From NCBI GenBank assembly GCA_964519515.1, contig CAZFIJ010000004.1, forward strand, positions 1-5,541: a stretch of DNA of 5,541 nt, in the 5' to 3' direction. A program made the translations under genes and the position numbers. Source of the stretch: Korarchaeum sp964519515 (lineage in GTDB: Archaea > Korarchaeota > Korarchaeia > Korarchaeales > Korarchaeaceae). The notes under the pieces are model-generated. The model ran no database searches. It was not told the origin of the DNA and saw only the letters and a list, made by a program, of their open reading frames with translations. This document shows positions 1 through 4,005 of this stretch, in pieces. Each line of letters begins with the position of its first letter. Position 1 is the stretch's first letter.

Positions 1-98
1 CCATCTCTCAACTTACCGAATATTCTCTTGGCTGTGACGTGATTGGGATCGCGTTTATTGAGATAAGCGAAAATGACGTCGTTTTCCATCGGAGGCAT
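1..98 (-). CDS. vapC: VapC-type PIN-domain toxin, N-terminal part (runs off window edge)
   Basis: This is the first 32 codons of a PIN-domain ribonuclease, the expected toxin partner of the antitoxin gene just upstream. The ATG at 98 gives MPPMENDVIFAYLNKRDPNH, then a helix-like stretch (VTAKRIFGKLRD). Residue D7 in the NDVIFAYLN segment matches the first catalytic aspartate of PIN domains, followed by the usual hydrophobic strand and a Lys-Arg-Asp-Pro-Asn-His loop. A GAGGAG ribosome site (104-109) lies five bases before the ATG. A second in-frame ATG at 89 would shorten the protein by three residues. The gene begins inside the 3' end of the antitoxin ORF, in another frame, so the two are probably co-transcribed. 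PIN toxins cut RNA and are neutralised by binding the antitoxin. The remaining catalytic acids lie outside the window, so its integrity cannot be judged. Confidence 0.75.
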   Translation of the reverse strand, partial: MPPMENDVIFAYLNKRDPNHVTAKRIFGKLRD

Positions 99-340
99 TT
101 TAACTCCTCTCCCCCAGCCTCTCCTTCAGCTATCAGCTCAGCTTGCTTTCTCAACTCCTTGAACGGCTTCTCCAGGCTGAGGGTCCCCTCGAGCACTTTG
201 AACGGATCTGAAGGGAGCGGGATCACCTTGAGATGATCACCAGCGTTTATGATGAGTACCTTCCTCCCTATGCCTAATGACTCCCTCATCCTCTTCGGTA
301 ATGTCAGCCTGCCCTTGCTGTCCAACTCCACGATGCTCAT
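8..340 (-). CDS. vapB: AbrB/SpoVT-type antitoxin, VapB family
   Basis: This is a DNA-binding antitoxin of the swapped-hairpin AbrB class. Residues 1-45 form the domain: MSIVELDSKGRLTLPKRMRE carries the hallmark D-x-K-G-R-L-x-L-P-K followed by a helix and the strand GRKVLIINAGDHLKVIPL. The rest (PSDPFKVLEGTLSLEKPF, then a charged helix ending EGEAGGEELK) is the toxin-binding tail typical of this group. The start at 340 is fixed by the AbrB N-terminus and by a TATA-like box about 40 bases upstream. The ORF is 110 codons, longer than the 75-85 usual for the family. The last 30 residues (from CLRWKT on) overlap the toxin gene in another frame and look unlike antitoxin sequence, so either the overlap is real or a small frameshift has removed the original stop near 98. 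It should bind its own promoter, where AGTGGGA motifs are repeated. Confidence 0.85.
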   Translation of the reverse strand: MSIVELDSKGRLTLPKRMRESLGIGRKVLIINAGDHLKVIPLPSDPFKVLEGTLSLEKPFKELRKQAELIAEGEAGGEELKCLRWKTTSFSLISINAIPITSQPREYSVS

Positions 341-406
341 TTTCCCACTTCTATATCATCCAATCATAGAGTGGGATTTAAACTTTGTCATGACTTAAGT
401 GGGAAA
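341..406. repeat. Inverted and direct repeats in the vapB1 promoter, possible operator
   Basis: TTTCCCACTT at 341-350 and its exact reverse complement AAGTGGGAAA at 397-406 form a perfect 10-base inverted repeat around the promoter. A third copy of the core AGTGGGA lies at 370-376, beside the TATA-like box. One copy touches the antitoxin start codon, one the TATA box and one lies upstream, a layout suited to autoregulation by the AbrB-type antitoxin or the antitoxin-toxin complex. The repeats are seen directly; the operator role is inferred. Confidence 0.5.
376..385 (-). promoter_or_regulatory. TATA-like box for vapB1
   Basis: On the minus strand the sequence AAAGTTTAAATCC contains an A/T-rich TATA-like core preceded by purines that could serve as a BRE. 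It lies about 40 bases before the ATG at 340, so transcription would begin near 353-356 and give a short leader. This is inferred from position only. Confidence 0.45.
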
Positions 407-535
407 GGAATATCGGGTCGGGCCATAGCCCCGAGAGCTGAAACTCCGTAGCTCGAGTGAGCGCCAGACGGACTGATACTTCGAGAAGGGAACTGTGAGA
501 TTATTGAGCGTGGTTTCCAACTGCTCATCCGACAT
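395..535 (-). CDS. Possible 46-residue small protein, unrecognised
   Basis: An ATG at 535 opens a 46-codon frame (MSDEQLETTLNNLTVPFSKY... ending GPTRYSFPT). A GGGTG ribosome-site-like motif lies about seven bases upstream, and an A/T-rich stretch (CTTTTATGTTTAG on the minus strand) could be a promoter. The first half looks protein-like; the tail, rich in Ser, Arg and Gly, does not. Its last codons and stop run into the upstream copy of the vapB1 promoter repeat. I recognise no family. It may be a gene remnant or chance. Confidence 0.2.
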   Translation of the reverse strand: MSDEQLETTLNNLTVPFSKYQSVWRSLELRSFSSRGYGPTRYSFPT

Positions 536-582
536 TATAGCACCCATATATCATGATAACTAAACATAAAAGGTTTTAGGAT

Positions 583-605
583 TCACTGGGCTTCGCATCC
601 AGTGA
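583..605. other. Short stem-loop
   Basis: TCACTGG (583-589) and CCAGTGA (599-605) pair perfectly over seven bases around a nine-base loop. A T-rich run follows on the plus strand at about 636-655, but some 30 bases away, so it is not a classical terminator. No flanking gene explains it. Confidence 0.3.
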
Positions 606-628
606 GGACAATATAGACTTCGAAATTA

Positions 629-847
629 TTAGATGATTTTCCTTTTTTTAATTTTACCGACTTCCGATAACTTCACCACTCAGCCGATGGAATCCGCTTA
701 GCTAATTCCATCTTCACTTGGAGCCGTTGTCAGATAGCTAACATCCGCTATACGTTCCATCTCATGCACATTGAGCTGTGGACAATTTTTATTCAGCCAC
801 TCGGAATCTGAGGACCCTGATCCTAAAATACCAGAATATGAGAGTAA
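629..847 (-). pseudogene. Possible decayed gene fragment, unrecognised
   Basis: One minus-strand frame is open from 847 to a TAA at 698-700 and contains the protein-like stretch EWLNKNCPQLNVHEMERIAD followed by VSYLTTAPSEDGIS. The same frame continues past that TAA and a TGA at 680-682 with VVKLSEVGKIKKRKII to a TAA at 629-631. The in-frame TGA follows GADSIG-like sequence and could have been a tryptophan codon. No start codon with a ribosome site is visible, and the upstream part overlaps the membrane ORF at 789-983 in another frame, so at most one of the two is real there. I cannot name a family. This is a tentative reading of decayed DNA. Confidence 0.22.
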
Positions 848-983
848 CTATCATGAGAGCGATGAGGATTAGCAGCCCCTGTTCTACGAATGGTAAGACG
901 AGGGGGTCATCAGCGAACATCGCTGATCGAGAGAGCTGCCTAGCTGAATATCTGATTGAGGGGCCTGTAGGTCTGCTCGTCAT
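789..983 (-). CDS. Hypothetical single-pass membrane ORF (64 aa), possibly the end of a decayed gene
   Basis: The C-terminal half contains a clear transmembrane segment, GLLILIALMIVTLIFWYF (residues 36-53), followed by a basic tail RIRVLRFRVAE, which predicts a cytoplasmic C-terminus. The N-terminal third (many Arg, Ser and Pro) is not convincing, and the real protein might start at the internal Met22. No ribosome site precedes the ATG at 983. A different frame just upstream, reading YDEQTYRPLNQIFS and ending at 940, looks coding, so this ORF may be the last part of a larger membrane protein interrupted by a frameshift near 940-960. The family is unrecognised. Confidence 0.35.
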   Translation of the reverse strand: MTSRPTGPSIRYSARQLSRSAMFADDPLVLPFVEQGLLILIALMIVTLIFWYFRIRVLRFRVAE

Positions 984-1273
984 ACTCCAGTTCCGCCTCG
1001 ATAGCTCCGCAGAAAAATTTCAGTAGTAATACTAAATCGTGGCTTAATGTTGGCTCCGAGCAGCAATTATTATCCCTCATCGCTTGAACAATGATCTTCG
1101 TTGAGATTGCTCCTGAAAAATACCTTGTAATCTAACATCTCTCTCAGTTTATCGAGGGTTCTTCTTTTTGCCATAAACAAGTAGAGATTTCAGTTCTGGC
1201 AATTCAATGAATTATATCTGAGAGCCTCTCCTCTAAAGGCGGTATGGATAGAGAATACTATGAACTCCCCTCG
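940..1273 (-). pseudogene. Decayed gene of unknown function, several frames
   Basis: Successive minus-strand frames give protein-like pieces in order: RGEFIVFSIHTAFRGEALRY (from 1273, stop at 1190), then ELPELKSLLVYGKK in a second frame, then MAKRRTLDKLREMLDYKVFF (ATG at 1174, stop at 1070). A further frame opening at 1131 reads YFSGAISTKIIVQAMRDN, then DLVLLLKFFCGAIEAELEYD and ends NQIFS at 940. Within the last frame an ATG at 1080 would give a 46-residue protein, but it has no ribosome site. The pieces abut or overlap slightly, as expected for one gene broken by frameshifts, and may join the transmembrane ORF at 789-983. I recognise no family, and some pieces could be chance. Confidence 0.28.
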
Positions 1274-1287
1274 CTAAATTACATACT

Positions 1288-1424
1288 CATAACCCCCGAG
1301 TCCCATTCGGGATAGGGGTAATGGGCTGGAGGCCCAGCCGGGGCTGAACCCTCGAAAAGAGGGGATGTAGCTCCAAAACTCCCCGCACTAGCACCCTAGC
1401 CATTCATGGCGGGGAGGAGGTCAG
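1288..1424 (+). mobile_element. IS200/IS605-like right end with omegaRNA-like fold, no intact tnpB
   Basis: The segment is much more GC-rich than its surroundings and is packed with hairpins. CCCGA (1295-1299) pairs with TCGGG (1307-1311). GGCTGG (1324-1329) pairs with CCAGCC (1334-1339) around the loop AGGC. CCCTC (1349-1353) pairs with GAGGG (1359-1363) around GAAAA, enclosed by GGGGCT/AGCTCC (1340-1345/1369-1374, one mismatch). A terminal stem joins CCCCGC (1381-1386) to GCGGGG (1409-1414), and GAGGAGGTCAG follows. This layout, with a last GC hairpin followed by GGAGGTCA, is what I remember of archaeal IS605-type right ends, from which TnpB guide RNAs are made. No tnpB ORF lies to the left, so this would be a solo end or remnant. 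A different structured RNA is the alternative. Confidence 0.45.
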
Positions 1425-1822
1425 AGCCACACTCTCTTTATTCCAACTTTGTCGAAATCCCTGTCCTCGCTTGCGATGGCATCTAATCTGTACCTCTTAA
1501 CGGTAGCTGCATGCAGGGCATCTGATGGCTTAAGGCCGAATTCTGTTATATAAAGCCTGAAGAATGGATATAGCTCAGCCCCTATTGACAGGAGCTCAAC
1601 ATGTGGTAGTACTATGTGATCTATGAAGTCCAGTGTCTCCTCCTGTTCGACATAGTATTTCTTCTTAGAAACGTAAATAACTTCATCTAGGACAAGGAGG
1701 TTTGTGAAAACTTCATGCTCGCTCAGAAGATCCCTCCAGAGGGAATCGATGAGCTGTGCCTGATCCTCAGGCATCGGGACATTTAAGTAGATGAGGAGGC
1801 TAGCGTCCACAAACACCTTCAT
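1421..1822 (-). CDS. vapC: VapC-type PIN-domain ribonuclease toxin
   Basis: A complete 133-residue PIN-domain protein, the toxin of the pair with the AbrB antitoxin upstream. The four acidic positions expected in the metal-binding active site are present: D6 (MKVFVDASLLIYLN), E47 (VLDEVIYVSKKKY), D101 (GLKPSDALHAATVKRY) and D120 (IASEDRDFDKVGIKRVWL). I chose the ATG at 1822 rather than the one at 1852 because the PIN strand begins there and GGAGGAGGAG (1827-1836) sits just upstream; the extra ten residues MLKLIWRRSS are not PIN-like. The start overlaps the antitoxin 3' end by 23 bases, implying translational coupling. The family cuts RNA (tRNA, rRNA or mRNA in studied members) when not bound by antitoxin; the target here is unknown. 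The TGA stop (1421-1423) coincides with the apparent end of the structured element at 1288-1424. Confidence 0.9.
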   Translation of the reverse strand: MKVFVDASLLIYLNVPMPEDQAQLIDSLWRDLLSEHEVFTNLLVLDEVIYVSKKKYYVEQEETLDFIDHIVLPHVELLSIGAELYPFFRLYITEFGLKPSDALHAATVKRYRLDAIASEDRDFDKVGIKRVWL

Positions 1823-2069
1823 CGAACTCCTCCTCCAGATCAACTTCAGCAAGATCGCCTAGATTAGCTTGCCTCGCCTTCAACCTTTTCCTTCTTAGCT
1901 TTATCCACTCCAATGTTTCTTCGATGCTCGGAGCTCTCGTTATCACAAGCTCTTCGTCCTTAACCTCGACTAAAACGTAATCATTCTCCTTAATCCCATA
2001 CCTCTCACGCAATATCTTAGGTATAACTATCTGTCCCTTAGGTCCGACCTTGAGCCTCAGTTTCACCAT
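1800..2069 (-). CDS. vapB: AbrB/SpoVT-type antitoxin, VapB family
   Basis: An 89-residue antitoxin. Residues 1-48 form the AbrB swapped-hairpin DNA-binding domain: LKVGPKGQIVIPKILRERYG is an almost consensus motif, followed by the strands DYVLVEVKDEELVITRA. Residues 49-89 form a charged helix (IEETLEWIKLRRKRLKAR) and an acidic tail (DLAEVDLEEEFDEG) that would wrap around the PIN toxin. The ATG at 2069 matches the domain start. A TATA box about 26 bases upstream puts the transcription start at or next to the ATG, so the message is probably leaderless. The gene overlaps vapC by 23 bases and should repress its own promoter. Nothing looks damaged, and length and composition are normal for the family. 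Confidence 0.9.
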   Translation of the reverse strand: MVKLRLKVGPKGQIVIPKILRERYGIKENDYVLVEVKDEELVITRAPSIEETLEWIKLRRKRLKARQANLGDLAEVDLEEEFDEGVCGR

Positions 2070-2091
2070 TAGTTATACAACGTAATACTGC

Positions 2092-2100
2092 TATATAAAC
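2092..2100 (-). promoter_or_regulatory. TATA box of vapBC2
   Basis: The minus strand reads GTTTATATAGC, a strong archaeal TATA box centred about 26 bases before the vapB ATG at 2069. Transcription would start at about 2069-2071, giving a leaderless message. Confidence 0.65.
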
Positions 2101-2183
2101 ATCGCTAGCACATTATTAGGGGTTATAAACGAGCACCTTCACAAAACCTTTCATTTTATCCTCAGAGTAAAAGGGTGTTCGCC

Positions 2184-2264
2184 TTGAGGGCAATCCAGAA
2201 AGCGGTCTTGATAGTTGCTTTTGCTCTGATATTACTGATTGTAATGGGATTCCTGGGGCACTAA
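2184..2264 (+). CDS. Possible 26-residue single-pass membrane protein
   Basis: A TTG at 2184 opens a 26-codon frame reading MRAIQKAVLIVAFALILLIV then MGFLGH and a TAA. It has a short basic N-terminus (Arg2, Lys6), one strong transmembrane helix of about 17 residues and a tiny C-terminal tail, the typical shape of a membrane microprotein. A GTG at 2175 would add three residues. TTTTATC (2153-2159) is a TATA-like box about 25 bases before the TTG, and GGGTG at 2173-2177 is a plausible ribosome site. The family is not recognised. A protein this short can arise by chance, but the coherent topology and the control signals favour a gene. It is divergent from vapB2 and has no obvious operon partner. 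Confidence 0.42.
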   Translation: MRAIQKAVLIVAFALILLIVMGFLGH

Positions 2265-2298
2265 GACAATCTGAGCGTCAAAGCAATCGACATCAAAC

Positions 2299-2317
2299 AT
2301 ATCTCAAAATGAGATAT
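2299..2317. other. Perfect 8-bp stem-loop between small ORFs
   Basis: ATATCTCA (2299-2306) and TGAGATAT (2310-2317) are exact inverted repeats separated by AAA. The hairpin lies 35 bases after the tiny membrane ORF and 27 bases before the next ORF start. No T-run follows, so a transcription-factor operator or an RNA hairpin in the leader is likelier than an intrinsic terminator. Confidence 0.4.
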
Positions 2318-2343
2318 CCCTGAGCTGGGAGCCTATCAGAACT

Positions 2344-2604
2344 GTGAACGATAAGATATACGATATAAGGGTGGAAATGAGAGTGAAGGATGCTGATCAG
2401 CTGAAATTGTTGAAATTAAAGCTGATTCCAGTTGAATATGACTACTTCATCTCGAGCTACGGCATGAGACAGGAAGATTACCCAGTAGTGTTCCCGAATG
2501 AGAAGAAATTATTCATGGTTTCTCGTATAACTGTGAGTCTGCTTCCAGCTCCTCCAACAAATTCTCAAGCTCATTTTCGCGGTCTTCCAGATAATCGAGC
2601 TTGA
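2344..2604 (+). CDS. Small hypothetical protein (86 aa), unrecognised; may be truncated
   Basis: A GTG at 2344 opens an 86-codon frame. The first 60 residues look like genuine protein: IYDIRVEMRVKDADQLKLLK, then LIPVEYDYFISSYGMRQEDY and PVVFPNEKKLFMV, with alternating charged and hydrophobic residues suggesting strand-helix-strand. The last 26 residues (SLLPAPPTNSQAHFRGLPDN) do not fit and lie antisense to a coiled-coil ORF on the other strand, so the original C-terminus may have been lost near 2515. There is no good ribosome site at the GTG. GAGATATCC about 30 bases upstream is a weak TATA candidate that would make it leaderless. An ATG at 2377 is an alternative start. No family is recognised. 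Confidence 0.35.
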   Translation: MNDKIYDIRVEMRVKDADQLKLLKLKLIPVEYDYFISSYGMRQEDYPVVFPNEKKLFMVSRITVSLLPAPPTNSQAHFRGLPDNRA

Positions 2605-2635
2605 TTATATCATCATGAGCATTTACATCGCTCAC
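2513..2635 (-). CDS. Possible 40-residue acidic helical protein
   Basis: A GTG at 2635, five bases after a strong GGGGAGG ribosome site, opens a 40-codon frame: MSDVNAHDDIIKLDYLEDRE, then NELENLLEELEADSQLYEKP. The central part is a strongly acidic amphipathic helix with leucines at positions 13, 16, 23, 26, 27 and 30, compatible with a short coiled coil. It overlaps the 3' end of the plus-strand ORF at 2344-2604 tail to tail. Such peptides occur as antitoxin tails or partner subunits, but no partner gene follows on this strand, so it may be a remnant. The family is unrecognised; the ribosome site is the best evidence that it is translated. Confidence 0.35.
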   Translation of the reverse strand: MSDVNAHDDIIKLDYLEDRENELENLLEELEADSQLYEKP

Positions 2636-2691
2636 ATCATCCTCCCCAACCAGGGGGCTTCAGCAGCGGTCCACTGATTTTCCTTGCTTAG

Positions 2692-3023
2692 AGGAAGGAT
2701 CTGGAAACATTCAAAGGGATCGAAGTCGATGGCTCAGCAACTCTAATCCCCCAAGAGGGATGACAAGATCAGGGGGACAGATAGAAAGGCATTCAGCTTT
2801 CTCCATATTGACAGGGGAAAATGGAGAATTTTGCATTGAGAGAAGCTGGCTTGGGGCTGGAATATGAAGGGACGTTGGATCCTGTGATATAGAGGAGAAT
2901 GAGGATGGAAAATACTGAGTAAGTTTAACGGTTCAGAAGAAAAACGGGGTAGCTATACTGATGGAAGGAGTCAAGGGCCTGAAAGATGCAATTGACAAGA
3001 TAAAGGGGGTTGCGGGGGAGTAA
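2692..3023 (+). pseudogene. Decayed gene of unknown function
   Basis: Protein-like pieces follow one another on the plus strand but in changing frames. RKDLETFKGIEVDGSATLIP runs from 2692 to a TGA at 2761. Next comes a stretch open in two frames, one reading RDDKIRGTDRKAFSFLHIDR and the other RGMTRSGGQIERHSAFSILT. MENFALREAGLGLEYEGTLD starts at 2821, then CDIEENEDGKY. After an in-frame TGA (2916-2918) the same frame continues VSLTVQKKNGVAILMEGVKG and LKDAIDKIKGVAGE to a TAA at 3021-3023. The last part, a beta strand then an amphipathic helix, is the most convincing. At least one nonsense codon and two frame changes are needed to join the pieces. I do not recognise the family. Confidence 0.35.
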
Positions 3024-3035
3024 TTTTCACTTTTT
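3024..3035 (+). terminator. T-rich possible transcription terminator
   Basis: Directly after the TAA at 3021-3023 the plus strand reads TTTTCACTTTTT. Archaeal RNA polymerase often stops at such T-rich tracts without a hairpin. The placement right behind a gene end supports the call, although that gene is itself decayed. Confidence 0.35.
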
Positions 3036-3151
3036 CATAGATACTGAGAGCTCTATATATCTTCAGGCATTATTATTTCAACGTTCTGATTCTTAGAATG
3101 TCCTGATGACTTACAGAAAAACGTCCCGCGATTTCGAGCGGAATATTTACA

Positions 3152-3172
3152 GGTGATATAGGTGATATAGGT
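3152..3172. repeat. Tandem GGTGATATA repeat before vapB3
   Basis: GGTGATATA occurs twice head to tail (3152-3160 and 3161-3169) and a third partial copy, GGT, follows at 3170-3172. The array sits immediately upstream of the TATA-like box of the decayed vapB and could be a binding site for the ribbon-helix-helix antitoxin, since such proteins commonly bind short tandem or palindromic motifs. The role is inferred from position. Confidence 0.45.
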
Positions 3173-3179
3173 TTATTAT
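3172..3179 (+). promoter_or_regulatory. TATA-like box of vapB3
   Basis: TTTATTAT lies about 25 bases before the paired ATG codons at 3198 and 3201. No ribosome site is present, so the gene was probably read from a leaderless message. Confidence 0.45.
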
Positions 3180-3200
3180 GCTCATTCCCAGCATTGTATG

Positions 3201-3414
3201 ATGAGTGTTACAGTAACCGTGAGAATTCCAAAGGAACTCAAGGAGGAGGCCGAGAGGCATGGAATAAACATAAGTCATGTCCTGAGAAGAGCTCTCGAGG
3301 AGGAGAAAGATGAAGGAGGTTGAGGAGGCTGCAAAGAGGGTTGGGGAGCTCCTCTCCAGAATCCCTGAGGAGGAGACCGTTAATTGAATAAAGGAAGCGA
3401 GAAAAGAGAGGTAG
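3201..3414 (+). pseudogene. Decayed ribbon-helix-helix antitoxin (VapB/CopG type)
   Basis: The ATG at 3201 (or 3198) gives MSVTVTVRIPKELKEEAERH, then GINISHVLRRALEEE, a textbook ribbon-helix-helix domain: one DNA-contacting strand (VTVTVRIP) followed by two helices. In the original frame the protein then runs into KDEGG and a stop at 3321. One base on (a net +1 shift near 3306-3310) the frame restores the expected tail: MKEVEEAAKRVGELLSRIPE, then EETVN. A TGA at 3385-3387 interrupts that frame, and beyond it IKEARKER runs to a TAG at 3412. A TGA where Trp (TGG) would fit suggests a point mutation. So there are two lesions: one frameshift and one nonsense codon. The first 35 residues could still make a short DNA-binding protein without a toxin-binding tail. 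The cognate toxin downstream is also broken. Confidence 0.75.
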
Positions 3415-3651
3415 AAGTCCTTGGATTAATGGATCTCGAGAAATTGAGGAAGGAGGAAGATGTAAGAGGCGTCATGATGCTGGTCGCTGACCTGGGATTG
3501 ACTTTTTATGATGCATCATATCTCTACATTGCGAAATCCAGAGATGCGATTCATTACTGAGGATGAAGAACTTCTGGAGAAGGCCAAAGAGGCTGGAGTG
3601 AGGGCAATCAGCGTAGAAGAGTACCTGAGGACTAGGAAGCTACTTCCATGA
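3411..3651 (+). pseudogene. Decayed VapC PIN-domain toxin lacking its N-terminal half
   Basis: The frame from 3411 reads VEVLGLMDLEKLRKEEDVRG, then VMMLVADLGLTFYDASYLYI and AKSRD, the second half of a VapC protein. TFYDASYLYIAK carries the third conserved aspartate. After a net +1 shift near 3543 the next frame continues MRFITEDEELLEKAKEAGVR, then AISVEEYLRTRKLLP, and stops at 3651; ITEDEEL holds the last acidic position. The first strand with its catalytic Asp and the helix with the catalytic Glu (about 60-65 residues in intact relatives) are absent: the sequence passes directly from the antitoxin stop at 3412-3414 into the middle of the toxin, so an internal deletion has occurred. The toxin cannot be active. 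The locus is a relic of a complete vapBC operon. Confidence 0.72.
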
Positions 3652-4005
3652 AAGCATAAAAGTGTTACGCGTTGAATCGATGACTTGGGGGAGGCACCAT
3701 TTTAATGCGGAATCGAGGGGTAATGCCAACGAATTCAAGTTGATTTAATAGGGCGAGTAGGTATCAACGGAATCCTGGTAGCCGAAGGGGGGCAATATTC
3801 TTTCTCGCCACACATCCAACACTTCGCAGACTCGCTAACATGCTGAAGGGGAAAGTATTCAGAATTTATATCGTGAAGAGGTGATCAAGCGTCGGTATCT
3901 CTTCACGTTGAGGATTCTTAGAGGCACCTCAAACGGATCTAAAGGAATTTCCATAAATCTGAACCCCCCTCCTTCAGAGGCTCATACCTCCACCACCGAT
4001 AGAGG
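3652..4005. other. Intergenic stretch with only short remnant-like frames
   Basis: No intact gene is seen. On the plus strand a frame from 3744 to a TGA at 3882-3884 ends with the protein-like GAIFFLATHPTLRRLANMLK, then GKVFRIYIVKR, but has no start with control signals. On the minus strand an ATG at 3954 gives MEIPLDPFEVPLRILNVKRY and stops at 3859. Its IPLDPFEV segment recalls the IPLPSDPFKVL linker of the AbrB antitoxin at 8-340, so this may be an antitoxin scrap. Neither is called as a gene. The stretch probably holds debris of earlier insertions and deletions. Confidence 0.35.

Noticed and set aside
39..236. Plus-strand 65-codon ORF
   Set aside because: It is the antisense shadow of the vapB1 antitoxin; its Ser/Pro-rich product matches no family and it has no control signals.
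778..1026. Plus-strand 82-codon ORF
   Set aside because: The opposite strand carries a clear transmembrane segment and other protein-like frames; the plus-strand product has no coherent hydrophobic or domain pattern.
1288..1424. tRNA or C/D-box small RNA
   Set aside because: There is no cloverleaf with T-loop GTTC or CCA-type end, and no paired RTGATGA and CTGA boxes in the right order. The hairpin series fits an IS605-type end better.
1823..1852. Upstream ATG start for vapC2 giving ten extra residues
   Set aside because: The PIN strand begins at the ATG at 1822, which has a strong GGAGGAGGAG site; the longer start has none.
3103..3153. Short plus-strand ORF MTYRKTSRDFERNIYR
   Set aside because: It is only 16 codons, with no ribosome site and no similarity noticed; a TATA-like CTATATAT at 3052-3059 is too far upstream to be persuasive.
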